A DNA stretch of 44,735 nt from Amycolatopsis pittospori (GTDB lineage: Bacteria > Actinomycetota > Actinomycetes > Mycobacteriales > Pseudonocardiaceae), in contig NZ_JACBXD010000066.1 in NCBI RefSeq assembly GCF_013870525.1, positions 1 to 44,735 on the forward strand. Reading direction: 5' to 3'. Position 1 is the first letter of the stretch. Every line of letters begins with the position of its first letter. This document shows positions 30,467-37,456 of this stretch, one piece after another. The notes under the pieces were generated by a model that saw nothing but the letters and a program-made list of their open reading frames with translations, was not told the origin of the DNA and did no database searches. The position numbers and the translations under genes are program-made.

Positions 30467-31429
30467 TCATTGCGGCACGATCTTTTCCAGGAACCGCCGA
30501 GCGGCCTCCCGCCCGTTTTCGAAGAGGTGTTTCTTCTCCTCGGCCCCGAGCCCGAAGTCGACGGCGGAAACCCCGGTCGTGTCGACGTACACCGTCCTCC
30601 GGTTCACACCCTCCTCGTGCAACCGGTAACGATTCCAGTCCGACATCAGGGTTTCGAGCGAACCGATGGCGATCCGCAACGCGCTCTTCACCGGTTTGTC
30701 CCTGCCGCCCACCGGTTCCCCGGAAAGCTTCACGCCCCAAGTCGGCCAGCGCGCGGGTTTCGCGTCGGTCCGGTCGAAGACGGTGATCGGGAAGTTCGAC
30801 AGCAGGCCGCCGTCGACCCAGGTGACGGCACCCTCCGGGCGGACGTCGAACTGCACCGGCCGGAAGTAGAACGGGATCGACATCGACGCGCGGACCGCGT
30901 CGACGATCTTCTCCTCGCCGGGATCACGGCCGTACTGCGAATAATCCCAAGGCAACCGGACGAGCACGCGACGAGTCAGGTCACTGACGTGGACGACGAG
31001 CGAATACCGTTGGTGGGCACGCAAAGTACTTTCGGGATCCTCGATGGCGAGATCCGCGAAAGTGCGCACGCCGACCTCGTCCAGCAACGGCGTCAGCCAT
31101 TCGGCGAGATAATCGCCGGTGTGCATCCCGTCGTGCAGGATCAGATCGACGCCGTCACCGATCGCGCCGGTGACCTTGTCGAGCAGGGACTGATCCTGGA
31201 ACCGGCGGCAGTCCATGTCGTTCATGACCGCTTCCAGACCGCCGAGATCCTTCCCGGCCTTCTGATAAGCGGCGACCAGCGTGGCCACGATCGCGCCCGC
31301 ACTCGTCCCGGCGATCCGCGGGAAGACGTAACCGGCCTCGTGCAACTCCAGCACCGCGCCCAAGAGCCCGATACCTTTGACGCCGCCGCCTTCCAGCACC
31401 AGATCGACGCGTTTCACGGAATCCGTCAT
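30467..31429 (-). CDS. Patatin-like phospholipase
   Basis: A 320-aa acyl hydrolase with a Ser-Asp dyad. The oxyanion hole is LEGGGVKGIG (residues 13-21), the nucleophile Ser43 is in IAGTSAGAIVA, and the catalytic Asp206 is in TWVDGGLLSNFP. No signal peptide or membrane helix is seen, so it is cytosolic, as are many bacterial patatins acting on membrane lipids. It is followed 46 bp downstream on the same strand by the permuted papain-like gene, so the two may form an operon. No nucleotide cyclase or other CBASS gene is adjacent, so an antiphage role is not supported. Confidence 0.9.
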   Translation of the reverse strand: MTDSVKRVDLVLEGGGVKGIGLLGAVLELHEAGYVFPRIAGTSAGAIVATLVAAYQKAGKDLGGLEAVMNDMDCRRFQDQSLLDKVTGAIGDGVDLILHDGMHTGDYLAEWLTPLLDEVGVRTFADLAIEDPESTLRAHQRYSLVVHVSDLTRRVLVRLPWDYSQYGRDPGEEKIVDAVRASMSIPFYFRPVQFDVRPEGAVTWVDGGLLSNFPITVFDRTDAKPARWPTWGVKLSGEPVGGRDKPVKSALRIAIGSLETLMSDWNRYRLHEEGVNRRTVYVDTTGVSAVDFGLGAEEKKHLFENGREAARRFLEKIVPQ

Positions 31430-31680
31430 GAACCATCACCCCTGCACCGCAACCGCCGTATGTCGACGGCACCCCTCGCGGAAATCGAGTGTGACACAAC
31501 GCAAGACAAGCGAATCCCGCGTTCACCCGAATGGCACAGAAATAGCTGGTTCTTTTACTGATCGAGTCGAGTTCGTTAATTTCCCGCCGCCCTTTAGGGC
31601 ATTGGAGTGGCGTGAGAAAGAATGCAGATACCGATTCGAGGACTCGATTGGATATCGGCTGTTCAGCGCTGCACCTCACG
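31430..31680. other. Gene-free, comparatively A/T-rich segment
   Basis: This stretch upstream of the patatin gene is visibly richer in A and T than its surroundings (for example GCACAGAAATAGCTGG and GTTCGTTAATTTCCCG). No reading frame here has codon use like the neighbours. It contains the patatin promoter region and ends at the 31681 palindrome. It could be a decayed insertion or a regulatory RNA; I see no specific structure to decide. Confidence 0.5.
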
Positions 31681-31740
31681 CAGTTAGTCCTCTGGATGCG
31701 GTACTTGCGCGTGCATGTACCGCATCCAGAGGACTAACTG
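31681..31740. repeat. TAGTCCTCTGGATGCGGTAC palindrome, perfect copy 1
   Basis: Exact 24-nt arms (31681-31704 and 31717-31740) around TTGCGCGTGCAT. It lies 44 bp before the small lipoprotein gene. It is identical to the copy at 32205-32264 except one loop base, so the gene is bracketed by direct copies of a palindrome. Confidence 0.9.
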
Positions 31741-31784
31741 CGACGGTCGCGTAACATAGCGTCGCCATCGATCGACTCCGCAGC

Positions 31785-32189
31785 ATGAACCGTGCGGTGA
31801 TCGTCTCCCTTGTCGTGGTTCTCGCCGCCCTCTCGGCGAGTTGCGCCGAGCAGCAGAGCGCTTCCTCGACCAATACGAGCAAGTCTTCTTCCGCGGCAAC
31901 GACATCGACTAGGCCGACTTCTCCAGCGAGCTCAAGCCCAGCCAGCACGGCCATCTCGACAACGCCGACGAGCGAGTACCCGAAGTTCGTCCCCAAGTCG
32001 AAGGTCGACAAGCGGTACACCCAGTACATCGAGAGCGAGAAGATGGTGATGCTCGCGCCGGGCGTATATGCCGAGCCGTCCCCGGACGGTGTGCTGGGCA
32101 CTCTCGACGACTACAGCTCCTACCTGGGCAGCTGCACGGCGATCAAACGCTACTCGGAAACCCACCCCGGCGGGCACACCTGCTGGTAA
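31785..32189 (+). CDS. Small Ser/Thr-rich lipoprotein
   Basis: A 134-aa exported protein. MNRAVIVSLVVVLAALSASC is a lipoprotein signal with lipobox LSASC (lipidated Cys20). Residues 22-60 are almost all Ser, Thr, Ala and Pro, a flexible and possibly glycosylated stalk. A compact C-terminal domain contains YTQYIESEKMVMLAPGVYAE and ends with two cysteines (GSCTAIK, HTCW) likely joined. Function unknown. The gene stands alone between two 60-bp palindromes, so it is a self-contained cassette. Confidence 0.78.
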   Translation: MNRAVIVSLVVVLAALSASCAEQQSASSTNTSKSSSAATTSTRPTSPASSSPASTAISTTPTSEYPKFVPKSKVDKRYTQYIESEKMVMLAPGVYAEPSPDGVLGTLDDYSSYLGSCTAIKRYSETHPGGHTCW

Positions 32190-32204
32190 GCCCTCGCCCT
32201 CACG

Positions 32205-32264
32205 CAGTTAGTCCTCTGGATGCGGTACTTGCGTGTGCATGTACCGCATCCAGAGGACTAACTG
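32205..32264. repeat. TAGTCCTCTGGATGCGGTAC palindrome, perfect copy 2
   Basis: Exact 24-nt arms around TTGCGTGTGCAT. It lies 15 bp after the lipoprotein stop and 17 bp before the end of the leftward nucS gene, so it separates converging genes and may terminate both. Same orientation as the copy at 31681. Confidence 0.9.
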
Positions 32265-32281
32265 AGGGAGGAGGGGAGCGA

Positions 32282-32941
32282 TCAGAACAGGCGGAACTCG
32301 TCCGACTCGATGCCTCGCAGGGCGTCGTAGTCCAGGGTGAGGCACCGGATCCCCCGGTCCTCGGCCAGCACCCGAGCCTGCGGCTTGATGATCTGCGCCG
32401 CGAAGACGCCCTGGACCGGCGCCAGCAGCGGGTCACGGTTCAGCAGTTCGAGGTATCGCGTCAGCTGTTCGACGCCGTCGATCTCGCCGCGCCGCTTGAT
32501 CTCCACGGCGACACTGGCACCATCGGCGTCGCGGGCCATGATGTCGACCGGCCCGATCGCGGTCGGGAACTCGCGGCGCACCAGGGTGTAGCCGTCACCG
32601 AGGGTCTTGATGTGCTCGGCGAGCAGTTCCTGCAGATGCGCCTCGACGCCGTCCTTCTGCAGGCCCGGTTCCGCGCCGAGTTCCTGGGCGTGGTCGTGGA
32701 AGATCTCGTCGATCGTGATGACGAGCTTCTCCCCCTGCTTGTTCTCGACGATCCACAGCTTGCCGTCCTCGATCAGCCAGCACGGCGGGCTCATCCAGTT
32801 CAGCGGCTTGTAGGCACGGTCGTCCGAGTGCACGGACACCGACCCGTCGGCCTTCACGAGCAACAGCCGCGTGGCCATCGGCAGATGGGCGGTCAGACGG
32901 CCGGCGTAGTCGACCTGGCAGCGAGCGATCACTAGGCGCAC
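32282..32941 (-). CDS. nucS: NucS mismatch-specific endonuclease
   Basis: A 219-aa protein matching actinobacterial NucS/EndoMS, which cleaves both strands at mismatches and replaces MutS/MutL in these bacteria. The N-terminal DNA-binding domain includes RLVIARCQVDYAGRLTAHLP. The catalytic PD-(D/E)xK core is GPVDIMARDADG with VAVEIKRRGEIDGVEQLTRY (Asp, Glu, Lys). The C-terminal end EFRLF is a candidate beta-clamp-binding tail. The GTG at 32941 follows the -10 TACCCT by 6 nt (leaderless). It is divergent from the Nudix gene over 37 bp. Confidence 0.96.
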   Translation of the reverse strand: MRLVIARCQVDYAGRLTAHLPMATRLLLVKADGSVSVHSDDRAYKPLNWMSPPCWLIEDGKLWIVENKQGEKLVITIDEIFHDHAQELGAEPGLQKDGVEAHLQELLAEHIKTLGDGYTLVRREFPTAIGPVDIMARDADGASVAVEIKRRGEIDGVEQLTRYLELLNRDPLLAPVQGVFAAQIIKPQARVLAEDRGIRCLTLDYDALRGIESDEFRLF

Positions 32942-32978
32942 CCCGCGAGGGTAGGACAAGCATCGCGATACTGGTCGC
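32942..32978. promoter_or_regulatory. Compact divergent leaderless promoter, nucS and Nudix
   Basis: The minus-strand -10 TACCCT (32948-32953) and the plus-strand -10 GATACT (32967-32972) are 13 bp apart, each 6 nt from its start codon. Any -35 contact for one promoter falls on the -10 of the other, so the two cannot be occupied together. Confidence 0.6.
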
Positions 32979-33518
32979 ATGGACCCCATTCAGCGTGTCA
33001 GCTCGCGCGAGGTGTACCGGAACAGCTGGATGACCGTGCGCGAGGACGCAGTCCGGCGGCCCGATGGGTCCGAGGGGATCTACGCCGTCATCGACAAGCC
33101 CACCTGCGCCGTGGTGATCCCCTTCGACGGCGCTCGGTTTCACCTGGTCGAGCAGTTCCGCTATCCGCTGGGCCTGCGCCGCTGGGAGTTCCCCATGGGC
33201 ACCGCCCCCGACCTCGCCGACGTCCCGCCGCCCGAGCTCGCGGCGCGCGAACTGCGCGAGGAGACCGGGCTGATCGCCGGCTCGATGACCGACCTCGGCC
33301 TCACCGACGTCGCCGCCGGCATGTCGAGCCAGCGCGGGCGCGTGTTCCTCGCCACGGACCTCACGCAGGGGGAAACCCAGCGGGAGATCGAGGAGCAGGA
33401 CATGCGGACGGCGTGGTTCGAGCGGGACGAGTTCGAGAAGATGATCGCTTCGGGTGACATCACCGACGCGCAGACGCTGGCCGCCTACACGCTTCTGCTG
33501 CTCCGTGAACGCCGCTGA
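32979..33518 (+). CDS. Nudix hydrolase (ADP-ribose pyrophosphatase-like)
   Basis: A 179-aa pyrophosphohydrolase. The Nudix box is PELAARELREETGLIAGS (the REUxEExGU core). Upstream YAVIDKPTCAVVIPFDGARF and LVEQFRYPLGLRRWEFPMG are the strand pattern of the ADP-ribose/GDP-mannose branch (NudF-like). Substrate not proven. The stretch after the box is standard (DVAAGMSSQRGRVFLATDL). The ATG at 32979 follows GATACT by 6 nt (leaderless). It shares its promoter region with nucS, suggesting a link to nucleotide-pool or genome housekeeping (inference). Confidence 0.92.
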   Translation: MDPIQRVSSREVYRNSWMTVREDAVRRPDGSEGIYAVIDKPTCAVVIPFDGARFHLVEQFRYPLGLRRWEFPMGTAPDLADVPPPELAARELREETGLIAGSMTDLGLTDVAAGMSSQRGRVFLATDLTQGETQREIEEQDMRTAWFERDEFEKMIASGDITDAQTLAAYTLLLLRERR

Positions 33519-33533
33519 TCCGCTCACGCGCGT

Positions 33534-33587
33534 GCTATGAACGGCTCGTTACTTGCAAATTTTGCAAGTAACGAGCCGTTCATAGCA
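33534..33587. terminator. ATGAACGGCTCGTT palindrome, copy 3, between convergent genes
   Basis: Same family as 1631 and 4206 but with two stem positions changed. Both changes are mirrored in the opposite arm (GGCTCGTTACTTGC against GCAAGTAACGAGCC). This preserves pairing and argues that the folded form matters. It sits between the Nudix stop (33518) and the enoyl-CoA hydratase stop (33599). Confidence 0.8.
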
Positions 33588-33598
33588 TCCGGGAGAGG

Positions 33599-34372
33599 TC
33601 AGTCGGGCCAGACCGGGGAGCGCTTCTCCAGGAAGGACGCCCTCCCCTCGCGCGCCCCGGCCAGCTGCGACGCCGACGCCATCACTTCGAGCGCCAGCGC
33701 GTAGGCGTCGGCCTCGGGACGGTCCAGCTGCGCGTACAGGGTCTGCTTCCCCAATGCCTTGCTCGCCCGGCTGCCTCGCGTCGCGCGCTCCAGCAGCGAA
33801 GCGACGGCGTCGTCCAGCGAGTCGTCGGGGACGACGCGGTTCACCATGCCCCAGTCCAGCGCGGTCGCCGCGTCGATGACGTCGCCGGTGAGCGCCAGTT
33901 CCATCAGCCGCTTCCGCCCGATCGACCTGGCCACGGGGACCGCGGGGGTGTGGCAGAACCAGCCGGCCTTGCCGCCGGGCAGGGCGAACCCGGCCGATTC
34001 GGCGGCGACGGCGAGATCGCAGGACGCCACCAGCTGGCAGCCCGCCGCGGTCGCGAGCCCGTGCACCCGCGCGACGACGACCTGCGGCACCGACTGCATG
34101 GTGCCCATCAGATCCGTGCACAGCCGCAGCAGCTCGCGCACGCCCATCAGGTCACGCGCGGCGACGTCGCCGAAGTCGTGTCCCGCCGAGAACACCGGCC
34201 CGGCGCCCGCCAGGACGATGCCGGTCGCGTCGGTCTCCCCTGCCTCGCGGAACGCCGCGAGCAGCTCGGCCAGGTGATCCGCCGACAGCGAGTTCCGCCG
34301 CGCGGCGCGGTTCATGGTGATCGTGACGGTGTCGCCGTCACGCTTCACGAGGATGTGCTCGTACTCGACCAT
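33599..34372 (-). CDS. Enoyl-CoA hydratase/isomerase family protein
   Basis: A 257-aa crotonase-fold protein. The oxyanion-hole segments are AGPVFSAGHDFGDVA (usual SAGxDL) and VHGLATAAGCQLVASCDLAVA (usual GxxxGGGxxL). The second has Ala-Ala-Gly in place of the common Gly-Gly-Gly, and the two hydratase glutamates are not obvious, so an isomerase or other crotonase activity is possible. The ATG at 34372 follows TACCGT by 6 nt. The first 28 bp overlap the 3' end of the upstream GlxA-type gene on the same strand. Confidence 0.85.
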   Translation of the reverse strand: MVEYEHILVKRDGDTVTITMNRAARRNSLSADHLAELLAAFREAGETDATGIVLAGAGPVFSAGHDFGDVAARDLMGVRELLRLCTDLMGTMQSVPQVVVARVHGLATAAGCQLVASCDLAVAAESAGFALPGGKAGWFCHTPAVPVARSIGRKRLMELALTGDVIDAATALDWGMVNRVVPDDSLDDAVASLLERATRGSRASKALGKQTLYAQLDRPEADAYALALEVMASASQLAGAREGRASFLEKRSPVWPD

Positions 34373-35331
34373 GCTTCGACGGTAACCGACCGGAACGTCC
34401 GGCGATACGAATCGGGTCCGACGCCGACCTCGGCGCGCAGCCGTCGCCGCAGGTTGGCGGCGGTGCCGAGGCCCGATCGCTGCGCGACCCGTTCGACCGG
34501 GAGTTCCGTCGTCTCCAGCAGGCGGCGCGCGAGGCGCACCCGCTGCGCGCGCAGCCAGCGTCCCGGCGTCACCCCGGTGGCGGCCGCGAACTCGCGATGG
34601 AAGGTCCGCTCGCTCAGCCCCGCGTGGCCGACGAGGTCGTCGACGCCGATGTCGTCGGCGATCCGCTCCAGCGCCCAGTCCATTGTGGACGACACGCTCG
34701 GCCTCGAAGGATTGGGCGGCAAGGGATTGTCGACATACTGACGTTGCCCGCCTTCCCGCGCGGGCGGCATCACGAGACGGCGGGCGAGCGCGGCCGCGAC
34801 CTCGGCGCCGTGATCGCGCCGCACCAGGTGCAGGCACAGGTCCAGGCCGCCGACCACGCCGGCGGACGTCAGCACGTCACCCTCGTCGGTGAACAGGACG
34901 TCCCGCTGGACGACGGCGTCGCGGGCGGCGGTTTCGAGCGCGTCCAGCAGCCGCCAATGCGTGGTGACCGAGCGGCCGTCGAGCAACCCGGCCGCGGCCA
35001 GGGTGAAGGCGCCGGAGCACAGCGACGCCACGGTGATCCCGGCCCGATGCGCCTTACGCAGCGAGGCGATCGCGGCGGCGGGCACTTCGGCGTGCGGATC
35101 GACCCTGCCGGGTACGAGGACGAGGTCGCAGCCGTCGAGCCCGGCCAATCCGTGGGTCGCCTCGACCCGGCCGAACGGGTGGATGGCGACCGGCGTGCGG
35201 CCCGGCGAGCACAGGCGGACCTCGAACGGCCCGATACCGCTGTCGGTCCGGTCCACGCCCCAGACCTCGCCGATCACGCCCAGGTCGAAGGACCGGCTGC
35301 CCGGCAAGAGGAGGACGCCCACGATGCGCAT
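34345..35331 (-). CDS. GlxA-type regulator (DJ-1/PfpI domain plus AraC HTH)
   Basis: A 328-aa transcription factor. The N-terminal amidotransferase-like DJ-1/PfpI domain has VGVLLLPGSRSFDLGVIGEVW, CDLVLVPGRVDP and the nucleophile-elbow cysteine in VASLCSGAFTLAAAGLLDG. The C-terminal AraC pair includes DDLVGHAGLSERTFHREFAA then TGVTPGRWL and a second HTH with RVAQRSGLGTAANLRRRL. Ligands of this class vary. The ATG at 35331 follows TACTTT by 6 nt (leaderless). It is divergent from the isochorismatase-like gene across 72 bp, which is its likeliest target. Confidence 0.9.
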   Translation of the reverse strand: MRIVGVLLLPGSRSFDLGVIGEVWGVDRTDSGIGPFEVRLCSPGRTPVAIHPFGRVEATHGLAGLDGCDLVLVPGRVDPHAEVPAAAIASLRKAHRAGITVASLCSGAFTLAAAGLLDGRSVTTHWRLLDALETAARDAVVQRDVLFTDEGDVLTSAGVVGGLDLCLHLVRRDHGAEVAAALARRLVMPPAREGGQRQYVDNPLPPNPSRPSVSSTMDWALERIADDIGVDDLVGHAGLSERTFHREFAAATGVTPGRWLRAQRVRLARRLLETTELPVERVAQRSGLGTAANLRRRLRAEVGVGPDSYRRTFRSVTVEAWSSTSTSS

Positions 35332-35403
35332 GGCAGAAAAGTATCGCATCGCGCCTCTTCTGCCACTCCCTTCCCGCCGGCCGGACGCACGAGACTCGGA
35401 GCC

Positions 35404-35964
35404 ATGACCACTGAAACCAAGGCCCTGCTCGTGATCGACGTCCAGCGCGGCTTCGACAAGCCCGTCTGGGGTCCGCGCAACAACCCCGGCGCGGAGGCCA
35501 ACATCAAGGCGCTCGTCGACGCCTACCAGGAGCGTGGACTGCCGATCGTGCTGGTGCACCACGATTCCGTGAGGCCCGGCTCGTCGCTGCAGCCCGGCCA
35601 GGAGGGCAACCACTTCAAGCCCGAACTCGACGGCGTGCGCGCGGATCTGGTGTTCGGCAAGAAGGTCAACTCGGCCTTCCACGGCGACATCGACCTCGAC
35701 GGCTGGCTGAAGACGCGCGGCATCACCTCGTTCGTCCTCGCCGGGATCCAGACGAACTTCTGCTGCGAGACCACCGCGCGCGTCGGCGGGAACCTCGGCT
35801 ACGACGTCACTTTCGCGCTCGACGCCACGTTCACCTTCGACCTCGCCGGGCCGGACGGGAGCGTCCTCACCGCCGACGAGCTCTACCGGGCGACCGCGAC
35901 GAACCTGCACGGCGGCGGCTTCGCCACGGTCACCTCGACGAAGGAGATCCTCGGAGCGCTTTAG
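35404..35964 (+). CDS. Isochorismatase-family cysteine hydrolase
   Basis: A 186-aa hydrolase. Catalytic Asp in LLVIDVQRGFDKP, Lys in DLVFGKKVNSAFHG and Cys in LAGIQTNFCCETTARVGG form the Asp-Lys-Cys triad typical of nicotinamidase, N-carbamoylsarcosine amidohydrolase and related enzymes; the cis-peptide region matches. The specific substrate is unknown. The ATG at 35404 follows GAGACT (35391-35396) by 7 nt. The adjacent divergent GlxA-type regulator suggests inducible use of a nitrogen compound. The gene ends 2 bp before a long palindrome. Confidence 0.88.
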   Translation: MTTETKALLVIDVQRGFDKPVWGPRNNPGAEANIKALVDAYQERGLPIVLVHHDSVRPGSSLQPGQEGNHFKPELDGVRADLVFGKKVNSAFHGDIDLDGWLKTRGITSFVLAGIQTNFCCETTARVGGNLGYDVTFALDATFTFDLAGPDGSVLTADELYRATATNLHGGGFATVTSTKEILGAL

Positions 35965-35966
35965 GA

Positions 35967-36012
35967 CTCGTGAGTGCTTTGGGTCGTTCTAACGACCCAA
36001 AGCACTCACGAG
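35967..36012. terminator. Perfect 22-nt-arm palindrome between convergent genes
   Basis: Exact arms CTCGTGAGTGCTTTGGGTCG plus TT (35967-35988) and its complement (35991-36012) around CT. It separates the isochorismatase-like stop (35964) from the ehuA stop (36028). It fits a bidirectional terminator without a U-tract. The GTGAGTG word is shared with the palindrome at 76-125. Confidence 0.85.
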
Positions 36013-36027
36013 CCCCGCGGCTCCCGC

Positions 36028-36816
36028 TCAGGCCCGGTCGATGACGGCCTTGAGGAACCGCCGCGTCCGGTCGTGGTCCGGATCGTTGAACAGCTTGTCC
36101 GGCGCGGCGTCCTCCAGCACCTGTCCTTGGTCGAACATCATCACGCGATCCGAAACGTCCCGCGCGAACTGCATCTCATGCGTGACACAGAGGATCGTGA
36201 TGTCGGTGGACGCCGCGATCTCGCGCAGGACGCGCAGGACGTCGGCGACCAGTTCGGGGTCGAGTGCCGAGGTGACCTCGTCCAGCAGCAGCACGTCCGG
36301 CCGCATCGCGAGCGCCCGTGCGATCGCGACGCGCTGCTGCTGGCCGCCGGAAAGCCGGGTCGGATGCTCGTCCTTCTTCTCCGAAAGGCCGACCATTTCC
36401 AGCAATTCGACGGCCCGCGCCTCGGCCTCGTCGCGGGGAACGCCGAGTGAATGGATCGGCGCCTCGGTGATGTTGCGCAGTACGTTCATGTTCGGGAACA
36501 GGTTGAACTGCTGGAACACCATGCCGATCCGTTTGCGCACGGCCCGCAGGTACTTCTCGTCCGCGGGCACCAGTTTCTCGCCCTGTTTCCTATGACTCAG
36601 GTAGTCGCCGCAGACCTCGATGGTGCCGCCGTCGACCCGTTCCAGGGTCATCAGCAGCCGCAGGATCGTCGTCTTCCCGGACCCGCTCGGCCCGATCAGC
36701 GAGACGAATTCCCCCGGCGCGACGGTGAAATCGAGGTCCCGCAGCACGACGTGGTCCCCATAGGACTTGACCACCTGCGAGAACCGGATCATCGGGGAAT
36801 CAACTGTGGGCGGCAC
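36028..36816 (-). CDS. ehuA: Ectoine/hydroxyectoine-type ABC transporter ATPase EhuA
   Basis: A 262-aa polar-amino-acid-type ATPase. Walker A is LIGPSGSGKTTILRLL, the Q-loop is MVFQQFNLFPNMNVL, the signature is RLSGGQQQRVAIARAL, Walker B is VLLLDEVTSALDPE, and the H-loop is LCVTHEMQFARDV. The ectoine call rests on the operon and on the binding protein; glutamine-type ATPases look similar. The GTG at 36816 lies inside the end of ehuD; an ATG at 36792, eight nt after the ehuD stop, is an alternative start with the usual MIRFSQVVKSYG N-terminus. Last gene of ehuBCDA. Confidence 0.88.
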   Translation of the reverse strand: MPPTVDSPMIRFSQVVKSYGDHVVLRDLDFTVAPGEFVSLIGPSGSGKTTILRLLMTLERVDGGTIEVCGDYLSHRKQGEKLVPADEKYLRAVRKRIGMVFQQFNLFPNMNVLRNITEAPIHSLGVPRDEAEARAVELLEMVGLSEKKDEHPTRLSGGQQQRVAIARALAMRPDVLLLDEVTSALDPELVADVLRVLREIAASTDITILCVTHEMQFARDVSDRVMMFDQGQVLEDAAPDKLFNDPDHDRTRRFLKAVIDRA

Positions 36817-37456
36817 GACGCTCCAACCTTCTCACCAGAATCGACGCCGGCAGGCTCACCAGCAGGAACAGTACCCCGGCCAGGGTGTACGGCTCGATGA
36901 CGCGGAACGTTTCGGCGCCGACCTCTTTCGCCCGGTTGAGCACGTCGAGGACGCCGATCCCCAGGAGCAACGGGGTTTCCTTGAACATCGAGATCGTGTA
37001 GTTGCCCAGTGCGGGCAGCACCCTCGGGACCGCTTGCGGGAGAACGACGGCCGTCCACACCCGTTGCCGGGGCAGGTTCAGCGCGGTCGCGGCCTCCCAC
37101 TGTCCTTTCGGGACTGCTTCGATCCCGGCCCGGTAAACCTCGGCGGCATACGTCGCGTAGTGCACGCCGAGCGCCACGACACCGGTGACGAACGCCGACA
37201 TCGTGAACCCCGTCAGCGGCGGAACCAGGTAGTAGATCGCGAACACCTGGATCAGCAAGGGAGTGCTGCGGACGAACTCGATGAACAGCCGGACGGCTTG
37301 GGACAGCACGGGAATCCCCGTGCGGCGGATCAGCGCGAACAAGAGGCCGAGGGCGTAGGCGACCACGGAGGCCAGCAGGGTGATCTCGACGGTGACGAGC
37401 AAACCCTCCAGCAGCAAGGGAATCGCGTCGAACGCCGCTTCCCAGCTCCAATCCAT
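36800..37456 (-). CDS. ehuD: Ectoine-type ABC transporter permease EhuD
   Basis: A 218-aa permease of the HisM/GlnP group with about five helices. The cytoplasmic EAA loop is AEVYRAGIEAVPKGQWEAAT then ALNLPRQRVW. FIEFVRSTPLLIQVFAIYYL is the typical motif for polar amino-acid permeases. The ATG at 37456 overlaps the ehuC stop by one base (TGATG), giving strong coupling. Confidence 0.88.
   Translation of the reverse strand: MDWSWEAAFDAIPLLLEGLLVTVEITLLASVVAYALGLLFALIRRTGIPVLSQAVRLFIEFVRSTPLLIQVFAIYYLVPPLTGFTMSAFVTGVVALGVHYATYAAEVYRAGIEAVPKGQWEAATALNLPRQRVWTAVVLPQAVPRVLPALGNYTISMFKETPLLLGIGVLDVLNRAKEVGAETFRVIEPYTLAGVLFLLVSLPASILVRRLERRAAHS

Noticed and set aside
30467..31429. CBASS effector reading of the patatin gene
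   Set aside because: No CD-NTase cyclase or other CBASS component is adjacent; the patatin fold alone is not evidence.
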